From an uncultured Pelagibacteraceae bacterium (GTDB lineage: Bacteria > Pseudomonadota > Alphaproteobacteria > Pelagibacterales > Pelagibacteraceae): a DNA stretch of 54,149 bases. Positions 1 to 7,977 of the stretch are shown here, in pieces. The stretch's first letter is position 1; every line of letters begins with the position of its first letter. The stretch spans positions 81,184-135,332 of the forward strand of contig CACKGK010000002.1 in NCBI GenBank assembly GCA_902599665.1. The letters run 5' to 3'. The notes beneath the pieces were generated by a model. That model made no database searches. It saw only the letters and a list, made by a program, of their open reading frames with translations, and was not told where the DNA came from. A program made the position numbers and the translations under genes.

Positions 1-252
1 TGTCAAGGATATGATATTGAGTTGTTTAATTCAATTGATGATAAATATTTGAAACTAATAAGTATTTATTTTCTTGAATGTAAAGAAATTAAAAATAAAC
101 AAAAAGGTATCTTTGAAAAAAAAATAAAATTTTTTAAAAAAATATTTATTTCATGTCCCTTAATTCATTCAAATGTTAAACAAATTAGGATATCAGATCT
201 TGAAAAATATTTTAATTATAAGGTTGAATTTGATCTAATTCTGATGAAATAA
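1..252 (+). CDS. C-terminal fragment, possibly FkbM-family methyltransferase
   Basis: The reading frame is open from the first base of the window, so this is the last 83 codons of a gene that begins upstream; the internal TTG at 22 is probably not its start. The fragment begins CQGYDIELFNS, which resembles the D-x-x-G-Y/A-E-L-E-V-L stretch near the end of FkbM-type SAM-dependent methyltransferases, and it ends in a hydrophobic DLILMK strand as those proteins often do. A lysine-rich middle section has no recognisable motif. The family call is an inference from one short motif; otherwise it is an unidentified protein. Confidence 0.4.
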   Translation, partial: CQGYDIELFNSIDDKYLKLISIYFLECKEIKNKQKGIFEKKIKFFKKIFISCPLIHSNVKQIRISDLEKYFNYKVEFDLILMK

Positions 253-326
253 TATTATTGATAAAATTACATATAGCATATTCTTTTTATTTATTTATAA
301 GACAATTTATAATCAGAAAGGAATTT

Positions 327-728
327 ATGAAAAATATTTTAGTAATTTTATTTGTACTATTTGGTTTAAACAGCTCTGTTTTTGCTGATGGTCATGTAAA
401 AAGAATTTTATCAACTAGTCAGACTGGTATGGGTAACGATATTGTTTATCCATCCGGAAAAGCAAAGATCACAGCTTTTGAATTTACTGTGCCCGTAGGA
501 GGCCCTGTAGTTCCACATACTCACTCGTTCCCTGTTTTAATAATGATACAACAAGGAGAAATTGAACTTACTCAAGGTGGCAAAAGCTATGTTTATAAAG
601 CTGGAGATGCATTTATTGAAGATGTAGGTGTGGCTCATGAGTCTAAAAATATTGGAGATGTTCCTGTTAAAGCAATTGTTGTTGCTATGGGTGTTGAAGG
701 TCAAAAAATTATGACCCCATTAAAATAG
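327..728 (+). CDS. Secreted single-domain cupin protein
   Basis: A 133-residue protein with an N-terminal signal peptide (MKN, then a hydrophobic stretch ending SSVFA before DGHV), so it is probably periplasmic. Residues about 45-130 form one cupin_2 barrel: the PHTHS stretch supplies two histidine metal ligands, a glycine-rich GEIELTQGGKSYVYKAGDAF segment follows, and VAHES supplies the third histidine. The start at 327 is chosen over an in-frame TTG at 258 because it is preceded by AGAAAGGA and begins the signal peptide. Such small cupins often bind a metal and a small ligand, but the substrate is unknown. A strong inverted repeat follows the gene. Confidence 0.8.
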   Translation: MKNILVILFVLFGLNSSVFADGHVKRILSTSQTGMGNDIVYPSGKAKITAFEFTVPVGGPVVPHTHSFPVLIMIQQGEIELTQGGKSYVYKAGDAFIEDVGVAHESKNIGDVPVKAIVVAMGVEGQKIMTPLK

Positions 729-752
729 ATTTGTGAATAAGTAAATTTTTAA

Positions 753-784
753 ATATGGGGCAGTTATTTTTACATGCCCCATAT
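753..784. terminator. Hairpin between convergent genes
   Basis: A perfect 10-bp inverted repeat (ATATGGGGCA / TGCCCCATAT) with a 12-nt loop lies between the cupin gene (+) and the 63-residue ORF (-). It sits where a bidirectional terminator is expected. On the minus strand the stem is followed by TTTAAAAATTT; on the plus strand the T tract is weak. Confidence 0.6.
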
Positions 785-797
785 CTCATTCTTTAAG

Positions 798-989
798 CTA
801 TATTTTTTTAGTCTCTTTCTTTATGTGTGCTAACGTTTCTCCAGAGTTTTTTCCTGATTTGATAACGTATCCACTTGTGCCATTTGCATTAGTTTCTACA
901 GTTTTCAAATTTCGAAACATAAGTTGATTTAGCTTAGCGTTCTTTGAGCCTCGGCTAAACGAACTTAAAACTCTGTGCATTCTCTTCAT
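798..989 (-). CDS. Small basic protein of unknown function (63 aa)
   Basis: The ORF encodes 63 residues starting MKRMHRVLSS. This start is chosen over one 8 codons upstream because AAGGAG, one of the clearest SD sequences in the window, lies 5 nt before it. The protein is rich in Lys, Arg, Ser and Asn, has no membrane segment or signal peptide, and I recognise no family. The strong SD, the terminator-like hairpin downstream and the structured leader upstream argue that it is real. Its basic character would allow RNA or ribosome contact, but that is a guess. Confidence 0.6.
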   Translation of the reverse strand: MKRMHRVLSSFSRGSKNAKLNQLMFRNLKTVETNANGTSGYVIKSGKNSGETLAHIKKETKKI

Positions 990-1161
990 ACACTCTCCTT
1001 GTTTGTTTTCCAAAACTCGCTTGTAACCGATGCGATATCGGTCTCTTTTTCACCATGAGATATGGTAAAAGTAATTTACCATTTTAGAAAATTGATTTCA
1101 AATCATTATATAAACCAAAGGTTCAAAATGGGTTTTATTAATTATATTTTTAAACAAAAAT
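990..1161 (-). promoter_or_regulatory. Structured leader and putative promoter of the 63-aa gene
   Basis: Read on the minus strand, a TATAAT -10 element lies at 1110-1105, though its -35 is poor. It is followed by a roughly 100-nt leader. The leader holds ATGGTAAA (1082-1075), TTTACCAT (1069-1062) and ATGGT (1056-1052). The middle element can pair with either neighbour, giving mutually exclusive hairpins. A further ACCGAT / ATCGGT stem (1042-1026) comes before the SD. This resembles a cis-regulatory RNA or attenuator; no known riboswitch consensus is recognised. Confidence 0.4.
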
Positions 1162-2316
1162 TTAATTAGAATTAAATGCAGTCCATTTACTATTATTCTC
1201 ACTAGACTTAATAACGTTTTCTATAAATTTCATTCCTTCAATCCCATCATCAATAGTGGGGTAACAATTATTTGATTTATCATATTCTTGATTATTAATA
1301 TTAGCTGAAAGCTCTTTGTAAACATCACTATAAATATTAGCAAAACCTTCTAAATAACCTTCTGGATGACCTTGGGGAATTCTTGTTACATTTTTAGCTT
1401 CATCACTAGTAATATTGCTTCCTCTTGTAATGTTTTGAGCAGGGCTACCAAATTTAGTATAACTCAAGTAATTTGGATCTTCTTGTCTCCACTCAATTCC
1501 AGCCTTTTCTCCATATATTCTAATTTTAAGATTATTTTCGTTTCCAACTGCTACTTGGCTTGACCATATTGATCCTTTTGCACCCCCTTTAAATCTTAGC
1601 ATTATTTGGGCATTATCATCTACTTTTCTCCCTTCAATAAATGTATGAATATCAGCTGAAATTTCATCTACCTCCAATCCAGTTATAAACCTAATCAAAT
1701 TATAAGCATGAGTTCCAATATCTCCTATACAACCACCAGCGCCGGATCTATTGGGATCAGTTCTCCATTCGGCTTGCTTTAATCCACTATCCTCTGCTTT
1801 TGTTGTTAACCAATCTTGTGGATATTCAGCTTGAATAACTCTTAAAAAACCCAAGTCTCCCTTTTGAACTAAAGATCTGGCATGTCGAACCATTGGATAT
1901 CCAGTGTAATTATGTGTCAAAGCAAATATTAATTTTTTGCTTTCAATTACCTTTTTAAGATCTATTGCTTCCTTACTAGACATACCAATTGGCTTATCGC
2001 AAATAATATTTATCCCATTTTCTGCAAAAATTTTTGCAATAGGTACATGTAAATGATTTGGAGTTACTATTGAAACTACATCAATACCATCTGCTCTAGT
2101 TGACTCTTTTTCAGCCATCTCTTGATAGGTTTTATAGATTCTATCATTTTCTAGACCAAGATTTTTTCCAGTTTCTTTTGAATTTTCAAAGTCAGATGAA
2201 AATGATCCAGCAACTAATTCATAATACCCATCAAGTCTTAAAGCTATTCTGTGGACATTTCCAATAAAAGCATCTTTACCACCACCAACCATACCGATGC
2301 GTATTTTTCTATTCAT
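1162..2316 (-). CDS. Gfo/Idh/MocA-family NAD(P)-dependent sugar oxidoreductase
   Basis: A cytoplasmic dehydrogenase of 384 residues. The N-terminal Rossmann fold shows G-M-V-G-G-G-K-D (residues 8-15), and the family lysine is in CDKPIG (Lys108). The C-terminal substrate domain carries GDIGTH (Asp199, His203), the usual acid/base region. Family members oxidise a sugar, cyclitol or sugar-acid hydroxyl. It is translationally coupled to the isomerase gene upstream: the isomerase TAA and this ATG share one base. The pair is divergent from an ABC sugar importer, so it probably acts on the imported compound. The exact substrate cannot be read from the sequence. Confidence 0.85.
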   Translation of the reverse strand: MNRKIRIGMVGGGKDAFIGNVHRIALRLDGYYELVAGSFSSDFENSKETGKNLGLENDRIYKTYQEMAEKESTRADGIDVVSIVTPNHLHVPIAKIFAENGINIICDKPIGMSSKEAIDLKKVIESKKLIFALTHNYTGYPMVRHARSLVQKGDLGFLRVIQAEYPQDWLTTKAEDSGLKQAEWRTDPNRSGAGGCIGDIGTHAYNLIRFITGLEVDEISADIHTFIEGRKVDDNAQIMLRFKGGAKGSIWSSQVAVGNENNLKIRIYGEKAGIEWRQEDPNYLSYTKFGSPAQNITRGSNITSDEAKNVTRIPQGHPEGYLEGFANIYSDVYKELSANINNQEYDKSNNCYPTIDDGIEGMKFIENVIKSSENNSKWTAFNSN

Positions 2317-3371
2317 TAATTAATGCCAAGCATTTTTTTGTTTGCTTCATGGTCAGCTCCGCTACCTGCAAAATCATCAAAAGCTTTTTCTGTTGTATTA
2401 ATTATATGATTTTTAATAAATTCTGCTCCCTCTCTTGCTCCATCTTCTGGATGTTTAAGGCAGCATTCCCATTCAAGAACTGCCCAACCATCATAATCAT
2501 ATGAAGTTAGTTTTGAAAATATAGATTTAAAATCAACTTGTCCATCACCAAGCGATCTAAATCTACCAGCTCTATTTACCCATGATTGAAATCCACCGTA
2601 CACTCCTTGTTTTCCAGATGGATTTAACTCTGCATCTTTAACGTGAAACATTTTTATCTTCTCATGATAAATGTCAATATGAGTTAAATAATCCAGATGC
2701 TGTAGAACATAATGACTTGGATCAAAAAGCATATTACATCTTTTGTGATTACCAACTCTTTCTAAGAACATTTCAAAAGTTACACCATCATGAAGATCTT
2801 CACCTGGATGTATTTCATAACATAAATCAACCCCATTATTATCAAAGTGATTAAGAATGGGCTTCCATCTTTTTGATAGTTCATCAAATGCATTTTCAAT
2901 TAACCCTTCAGGTCTTTGAGGCCAAGGGTAAACATAAGGCCAAGCAAGTGCTCCTGAAAAAGTTACATGTTTATCTATTCCTAGACTGTTTGATGCTTTT
3001 CCAGCCATCATTAATTGATTCACAGCCCATTCTTGTCTTGCTTTGGGATTTCCTCTTACTTCAGGTGCAGCAAAACCATCAAAGGCAGTGTCATAAGCAG
3101 GATGTACTGCAACAAGTTGACCTTGTAGGTGAGTCGATAATTCTGTAATTTCTAAATTGTGCGATTTAGCAATTCCTTTAATCTCATCACAATAATCTTT
3201 ACTTTCAGATGCTTTTTTTAAATCAATTAATCTACCGTCCCAACTTGGAATTTGTATACCTTTGTAACCAAGAGATGATGCCCATTTACAAATATTATCT
3301 AAAGAATTAAACGGTGCATCTTCGCCTACAAATTGTGCTAGGAAAATTGCAGGACCTTTTATTTTGTTCAT
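2316..3371 (-). CDS. Sugar phosphate isomerase/epimerase-like TIM-barrel protein
   Basis: A 351-residue xylose-isomerase-like TIM barrel. Probable metal ligands are the Glu in CYEIHPGE, Asp in FDPSH, His in MFHVKDAE and Glu in VLEWECC, spaced as in the AP_endonuc_2 / sugar epimerase family. It is about 60 residues longer than many relatives, with a C-terminal helix-rich tail (FDDFAGSGADHE onward). AAAGGGG precedes the start. It is the first gene of a two-gene unit with the Gfo/Idh/MocA oxidoreductase, a pairing common in inositol, glycoside and rare-sugar catabolism. Either isomerisation or beta-elimination of a 3-keto sugar is possible for this fold. Confidence 0.82.
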   Translation of the reverse strand: MNKIKGPAIFLAQFVGEDAPFNSLDNICKWASSLGYKGIQIPSWDGRLIDLKKASESKDYCDEIKGIAKSHNLEITELSTHLQGQLVAVHPAYDTAFDGFAAPEVRGNPKARQEWAVNQLMMAGKASNSLGIDKHVTFSGALAWPYVYPWPQRPEGLIENAFDELSKRWKPILNHFDNNGVDLCYEIHPGEDLHDGVTFEMFLERVGNHKRCNMLFDPSHYVLQHLDYLTHIDIYHEKIKMFHVKDAELNPSGKQGVYGGFQSWVNRAGRFRSLGDGQVDFKSIFSKLTSYDYDGWAVLEWECCLKHPEDGAREGAEFIKNHIINTTEKAFDDFAGSGADHEANKKMLGIN

Positions 3372-3487
3372 AATTCCCCTTTCTCTTTAATTTTTTACCC
3401 AATTATTTTTTACAAAAAAAATACTAGCAGGCACAAGTCTTCTTGGATAGACTATTATTAAGAATAATTAAATTAATAGGAGATAAA
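3372..3487. promoter_or_regulatory. Divergent control region of the sugar locus
   Basis: The 116-bp gap between the isomerase (-) and the ABC binding protein (+) must hold both promoters. An inverted repeat AGTCT / AGACT (3436-3453, 8-nt loop) is a possible operator, with TATTAT just downstream as a candidate -10. AGGAGA precedes the binding-protein start. No regulator gene is adjacent, so the controlling protein is unknown. Confidence 0.4.
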
Positions 3488-4792
3488 ATGAAAAAAATAA
3501 TGATTTTATTGTTTGTTTCTCTATTTACTTTTTCTGCAAATTCAAATGCTAAGTCAATAACATTAGGATGGGCCGCTTGGGACCCTGCTAATGCATTACA
3601 AGAACTTACAAAAGAGTTTACAGCAGAGACAGGAATAGATGTTAACTTCGAATTCGTACCATGGCCTAATTTTGCTGATCGTATGTTGAACGAACTTAAC
3701 AACAAAGGTAAAACTTTTGACTTGTTAATTGGTGACTCACAATGGATCGGTGCTGGTGCAGTGTATGGACACTACGTAAAATTGAATGACTTTTTTGATA
3801 AAGAAGGAATTTCAATGAACGATTTCTCACCTGCAACAGTTTATGCGTATTCAACATGGCCAAAAGGAAGTGAAAACTATTATGCACTACCAGCTATGGG
3901 AGATGCATTAGCATGGGCTTATAGAAAAGACTGGTTTGATAGACCTGAGCTTAAATCTGAATTCAAAAAGAAACATGGTTATGATTTAGGTGTACCTGCT
4001 AGTTGGGATCAGCTATATGACATGTGTACTTTTTTCCAAGGAAGAGAAATTGATGGTCAAAAAAGATACGGTGCTGCTATAAATACAGAGCGTGGATCTG
4101 AAGGTATTACAATGGGTGTAACTGCTGCTATGTATGCATGGGGTATGGAGTATGAAAATCCAAACAAACCGTACGATATGGAAGGTTATTTCAATTCTCC
4201 GCAAGCAGTAGAAGCTGTAGAGTTCTATAGAAAATTATATGAGGACTGTGCTCCTCCAGGACACTCTGATGCTTATATGGTAGCAAACTTAGATGCATAT
4301 AAATCAGGACAAGTAGCATTCCAAATGAACTGGTATGCTTTTTGGCCAGGTGTTTCTAAAGAAGATAGCGACGGAAGAGTTAGTGGTTTCTTTGCAAATC
4401 CAAAACAAAACGTAGCTGCTGCAACATTAGGTGGACAAGGTATATCTGTTGTTAAATATTCAGATAAACAAGATCTTGCATTAGAATATATTAAATGGTT
4501 TGCAAGACCAGATGTACAGCAAAAATGGTGGGATTTAGGCGGATATTCATGTCATAATGATGTATTAAATTCACCATCGTTCCCTACATCTACAGTTTAT
4601 GCACAAGGTTTCTTGGACTCAATGGGAATTGTCAAAGATTTTTGGCAAGAACCAACATTTGTTGAGTTAATGTTACCTATGCAGGAAGCTATTCATGATT
4701 ACGTTGTTAATGGAAAAGGAACTGCTAAAGGCGCTCTAGATAAAATTATCGAAGAGTGGGTTGAAGTATTTGAAGCAGACGGAAAACTTTAA
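3488..4792 (+). CDS. ABC transporter sugar/polyol-binding protein
   Basis: A 434-residue periplasmic binding protein of the family-1 (MalE/UgpB-like) group. MKK plus a hydrophobic stretch ending ANSNA is a typical signal peptide. The mature protein is rich in Trp and Tyr (WAAWDPAN, WPNF, NWYAFWPG), as expected for carbohydrate ligands. The start at 3488 is chosen because AATAGGAGA precedes it and the signal peptide begins there; an upstream in-frame TTG lacks both. It heads an operon with two permeases, a small membrane protein, two ATPases and DhaLK-type kinase subunits. A strong hairpin directly after the gene probably keeps its mRNA more abundant than that of the membrane parts. Confidence 0.9.
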   Translation: MKKIMILLFVSLFTFSANSNAKSITLGWAAWDPANALQELTKEFTAETGIDVNFEFVPWPNFADRMLNELNNKGKTFDLLIGDSQWIGAGAVYGHYVKLNDFFDKEGISMNDFSPATVYAYSTWPKGSENYYALPAMGDALAWAYRKDWFDRPELKSEFKKKHGYDLGVPASWDQLYDMCTFFQGREIDGQKRYGAAINTERGSEGITMGVTAAMYAWGMEYENPNKPYDMEGYFNSPQAVEAVEFYRKLYEDCAPPGHSDAYMVANLDAYKSGQVAFQMNWYAFWPGVSKEDSDGRVSGFFANPKQNVAAATLGGQGISVVKYSDKQDLALEYIKWFARPDVQQKWWDLGGYSCHNDVLNSPSFPTSTVYAQGFLDSMGIVKDFWQEPTFVELMLPMQEAIHDYVVNGKGTAKGALDKIIEEWVEVFEADGKL

Positions 4793-4811
4793 CATTAATA
4801 TTTAAAAATAT

Positions 4812-4848
4812 AAAAAAAAAGGGGGGGTAATATCTCCCCTTTTTTTTA
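4812..4848 (+). terminator. Intercistronic terminator/attenuator after the ABC binding protein
   Basis: An A8-G4 run pairs with C4-T8 across an 11-nt loop, giving about 12 base pairs followed directly by an all-T 3' arm. It is a textbook intrinsic terminator. It lies inside the operon between the binding protein and the first permease, so partial read-through is expected. Confidence 0.75.
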
Positions 4849-4858
4849 AGAAAATCAT

Positions 4859-5758
4859 ATGAGCGTTAAAAAAAAATTTAAAGGACTTTCTGATAAGGCT
4901 GTAGCATGGCTTTTTATTGGACCATCTGTCTTTCTTTTATTGGCGATAAATATTTATCCTTTGATTTATGCAATCAGAATGTCTTTTACAAATTTTTACG
5001 CAAATAAAATTGGGAGAGAACCACAGTTTGTCGGTTTAAAAAATTATATAAAAGTTCTCAATAAAGAGGCCATATGGGAAAAAATGCAGGTTACTGCAAA
5101 CTTTATGTTTTGGACTTTGTTACTTCAGGCAGTAATTGGATTAGGTTTGGCCTTATTATTAAACAGGAAATTTAAAGGTAATGAATTATTAACCACACTA
5201 ATAGTATTACCAATGATGTTATCGCCTGCTGTTGTGGGTGTTTTTTGGACTTATCTTTATAACCCTCAAGTAGGTTTATTTAATTATGTAGTAAACTTTT
5301 TTTACGATTTTGGAAGTTTTGATATGATTGGTTCAAGTGAACTCGCACCTTGGTCGATAGTTATAGTTGATACTTGGATGTGGACACCTTTTACAATGTT
5401 GATTTGTTTAGCCGGTCTAAGATCAGTTCCAAATTATTTATATGAGGCTGCTGAAGTTGATAGAGCTAGTAAATGGCAACAATTTATATACATCACACTA
5501 CCATCTGTATTACCATTTTTATTATTGGCTTTGTTATTTAGAGGGATTGAGAATTTCAAAATGTTCGACATGGTCGTTGAACTTACATCTGGTGGCCCTG
5601 GTTCAGCTACAGAGCTCGCCTCAATCAATTTAAAAAGAGAAGCATTTGAAAAATGGAAAACCGGTTACAGTTCAGCTTTTGCTGTCATTTTATTTGTAAC
5701 TATTTTTGGTTTTGGAAATGTTTATGTAAAAGTAATGAATAAAATAAAGGAACGCTGA
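4859..5758 (+). CDS. ABC sugar transporter permease, MalF-like
   Basis: A 299-residue inner-membrane permease with about six hydrophobic segments. The cytoplasmic EAA loop that docks the ATPase is at roughly residues 196-215 (EAAEVDRASKWQQF, followed by LPSVLPF). The length and the long segment before the core fit the MalF/UgpA branch of sugar permeases. It would pair with the MalG-like permease, whose ATG overlaps this stop codon (ATG at 5758 inside TGATG). It begins 10 nt after the intercistronic hairpin. Confidence 0.88.
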   Translation: MSVKKKFKGLSDKAVAWLFIGPSVFLLLAINIYPLIYAIRMSFTNFYANKIGREPQFVGLKNYIKVLNKEAIWEKMQVTANFMFWTLLLQAVIGLGLALLLNRKFKGNELLTTLIVLPMMLSPAVVGVFWTYLYNPQVGLFNYVVNFFYDFGSFDMIGSSELAPWSIVIVDTWMWTPFTMLICLAGLRSVPNYLYEAAEVDRASKWQQFIYITLPSVLPFLLLALLFRGIENFKMFDMVVELTSGGPGSATELASINLKREAFEKWKTGYSSAFAVILFVTIFGFGNVYVKVMNKIKER

Positions 5759-6702
5759 TGGATACATCCAGATCATATTTAGAACCTTCATCGTTTTCAA
5801 AGAAACTTGCTGCAACAATTATTATTGTTTACACAGTAATAACATTGATACCTATTTCCTGGATGGTAATGACAAGTTTTAAGAATGTTAATAGTGCAAT
5901 TTCTTATCCACCTGAAGTACTGTTCGAACCATCTTTAGAGGGATATGTTAACTTGTTCACCAATAGATCAAGACAATCTCAGGAATATCTTGACTCTTTG
6001 CCTGCTCCAGAAACTTGGTATGAAGAATTAGTTAGAAGTAGAGAAATGGTCATAACAGGGCCATCAAAATTTTTAGGTAGATACTCAAATTCAATGATAA
6101 TTGGCTTTGGGTCAACTTTCGCATCTGTATTTTTGGGTGCATTAGCGGCGTATGCTTTCTCGAGATTTAGAGTTCCATTGAAAGATGATTTATTATTTTT
6201 TATTCTTTCTACCAGGATGTTTCCACCAATAGCGGTGGCTGTTCCAATATTCATTATGTATAGAAAATTAGGATTAGGAGATACTCACCTTGGAATGATC
6301 ATATTATATACAGTCGTAAATTTAAGTTTAGCAGTATGGCTATTAAAAGGATTTATGGATGAAATACCTAAAGAATACGAAGAAGCAGCTATGATTGATG
6401 GATATTCTAGACTTCAAGCGTTCTTTAAAGTTGTTCTTCCACAAGCGATGACCGGTATTGCTGCAACAGCAATCTTTTGCATGATTTTTTCATGGAACGA
6501 ATATGCATTTGCTGTTCTCCTCACTCAATTTAACGCACAAACAGCTCCACCATTCATCCCGACAATTATAGGAGAAGGAGGTTTGGATTGGCCAGCTATT
6601 GGGGCTGGTACAACTTTATTTTTATTACCAGTGATGATTTTTACAATTATTTTAAGAAAACACCTTTTAAGAGGTATTACTTTTGGAGCAGTGAGAAAAT
6701 AA
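5758..6702 (+). CDS. ABC sugar transporter permease, MalG-like
   Basis: A 314-residue inner-membrane permease. A first transmembrane segment (about 17-40) is followed by a large polar loop of roughly 70 residues, then five more segments; this layout is usual for MalG/UgpE proteins. The EAA loop is EEAAMIDGYSRLQAF followed by LPQAMTG (about residue 207 onward). The C-terminus GITFGAVRK matches the conserved end of this group. Its stop overlaps the start of a 63-residue membrane protein by one base, so the two are probably translationally coupled. Confidence 0.88.
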   Translation: MDTSRSYLEPSSFSKKLAATIIIVYTVITLIPISWMVMTSFKNVNSAISYPPEVLFEPSLEGYVNLFTNRSRQSQEYLDSLPAPETWYEELVRSREMVITGPSKFLGRYSNSMIIGFGSTFASVFLGALAAYAFSRFRVPLKDDLLFFILSTRMFPPIAVAVPIFIMYRKLGLGDTHLGMIILYTVVNLSLAVWLLKGFMDEIPKEYEEAAMIDGYSRLQAFFKVVLPQAMTGIAATAIFCMIFSWNEYAFAVLLTQFNAQTAPPFIPTIIGEGGLDWPAIGAGTTLFLLPVMIFTIILRKHLLRGITFGAVRK

Positions 6703-6893
6703 TGCAAGAAGAAAAATCATTAATGAGAAAAATATTTAGAAGAGTTTACTGGGAAAATTTATCTACAGTATTAATTTTATTAGGAGTTTTCATGTTGTTG
6801 CAACCATTTGCAATGTGGATGTATACTTACTCATTTATTGTAATTTTAGTTGGAACTATAGGTTTCGTAATCACAAGTCACTTTCCGGATTAA
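6702..6893 (+). CDS. Small two-helix membrane protein in the ABC operon (63 aa)
   Basis: This 63-residue protein starts at the TAATG junction with the preceding permease. Two hydrophobic helices (about residues 20-36 and 40-58) are joined by a short WMYTYS turn. The basic N-terminus (RKIFRRVYW) should face the cytoplasm, and the C-terminus ends SHFPD. Rhizobial glycerol ABC operons (glpSTPQUV) carry a comparable small membrane protein, GlpU/DUF2160, next to paired ATPases, so this may be an accessory subunit of the importer. The relation is inferred from position and size. It is sandwiched between permease and ATPase with one-base gaps. Confidence 0.7.
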   Translation: MQEEKSLMRKIFRRVYWENLSTVLILLGVFMLLQPFAMWMYTYSFIVILVGTIGFVITSHFPD

Positions 6894-6894
6894 T

Positions 6895-7977
6895 ATGTCT
6901 AAAATTAAAATAGTAAATTTACAAAAATCATTTGGAGATTTCACTGCAGTTAAAAATTCTAATTTAACAATTAATGACAAAGAGTTTTTTGTTTTGCTTG
7001 GCCCATCTGGATGTGGAAAAACAACAACTCTAAGAATGATTGCTGGATTAGAATTACCAACATCAGGAGAAATTTATTTAGGAGATGAAGAAGTTGGAAT
7101 GTTAAGAGCGTCTGAGAGAGATATTGCCTTCGTTTTTCAATTGTTTGCCCTCTATCCACATATGAATGTAAAAAATAACCTATCTTTTCCACTTAAAATG
7201 CAAGGTTATAGTAGAAGTGAAATTAAAACTAGAGTTGAAGAAGCAGCAAAACTTTTAAGAATTGATCATATTTTAAACTCCAATATTTCTTCTTTATCGG
7301 GTGGAGATAGACAACGTGTAGCTCTTGGTAGAGCTTTAGTGAGAAGACCAAAAGCATTTTTAATGGATGAGCCTTTAGGTACTTTGGATGCAGAATTTAG
7401 AGAATTAATGTGTTTAGAACTTAAGAAATTACACATCGATATTGGCGCTACTACTGTTTATGTAACACACGATCAATTAGAGGCAATGTCATTAGCTGAT
7501 CGTATTGCCGTAATGGATGGTGGTGAAATTTTACAAGCTGATGAACCTTCAGTAATCTATAATAAACCTGCTACCAAATTTGTAGCATCATTTATTGGCT
7601 CCCCTGGAATGAATTTTATAAGTATTGATCAAGGGATTTCCAATGAACAGTCGACTTTAAATATAGAAGGGACAAATTTTAATATACCTAAACAGTATGA
7701 GATATCAAAAGGCAAAAAAAACTCATTTGGTATTCGTCCTGAAAATTTATCTCTTACTAACGAAGGTGGTCTTAAAGGTTCAGTATTTGGAGTTGAATAT
7801 TTAGGCTCAAGAAAAATTGTAACTGTTAAAACTAATTTTGGAGAAATCAAAGTAAAAACTGATATTTCAACAAGTGTTAAAATCAATGAAAACGTTCAAG
7901 TAAAACCCTCAAATGATAACATAATTATTTTTGATGGCGAGACTGATAAATCTCTTAAAAGTGAGTTTATGAATTAA
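6895..7977 (+). CDS. ABC sugar transporter ATPase subunit 1
   Basis: A 360-residue ATPase of the MalK/UgpC type. It has Walker A (GPSGCGKTT, about 37-45), Q-loop (FVFQLFALYPH), a signature LSGGDRQR, Walker B (FLMDEPLG) and H-loop (VYVTHDQ). The C-terminal 120 residues form a TOBE-type regulatory domain (FGIRPENLS). The signature has Asp where Gln or Glu is usual, and the D-loop is GTLDAEFR instead of S-x-LDAKLR, so this subunit may differ functionally from its partner. A TAATG overlap links it to the second ATPase gene, suggesting a heterodimer as in GlpS/GlpT systems. Confidence 0.88.
   Translation: MSKIKIVNLQKSFGDFTAVKNSNLTINDKEFFVLLGPSGCGKTTTLRMIAGLELPTSGEIYLGDEEVGMLRASERDIAFVFQLFALYPHMNVKNNLSFPLKMQGYSRSEIKTRVEEAAKLLRIDHILNSNISSLSGGDRQRVALGRALVRRPKAFLMDEPLGTLDAEFRELMCLELKKLHIDIGATTVYVTHDQLEAMSLADRIAVMDGGEILQADEPSVIYNKPATKFVASFIGSPGMNFISIDQGISNEQSTLNIEGTNFNIPKQYEISKGKKNSFGIRPENLSLTNEGGLKGSVFGVEYLGSRKIVTVKTNFGEIKVKTDISTSVKINENVQVKPSNDNIIIFDGETDKSLKSEFMN

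Noticed and set aside
1366..1563. Plus-strand ORF of 65 codons inside the oxidoreductase gene
   Set aside because: It lies fully antisense to a well-supported Gfo/Idh/MocA gene and has no SD or family motif.
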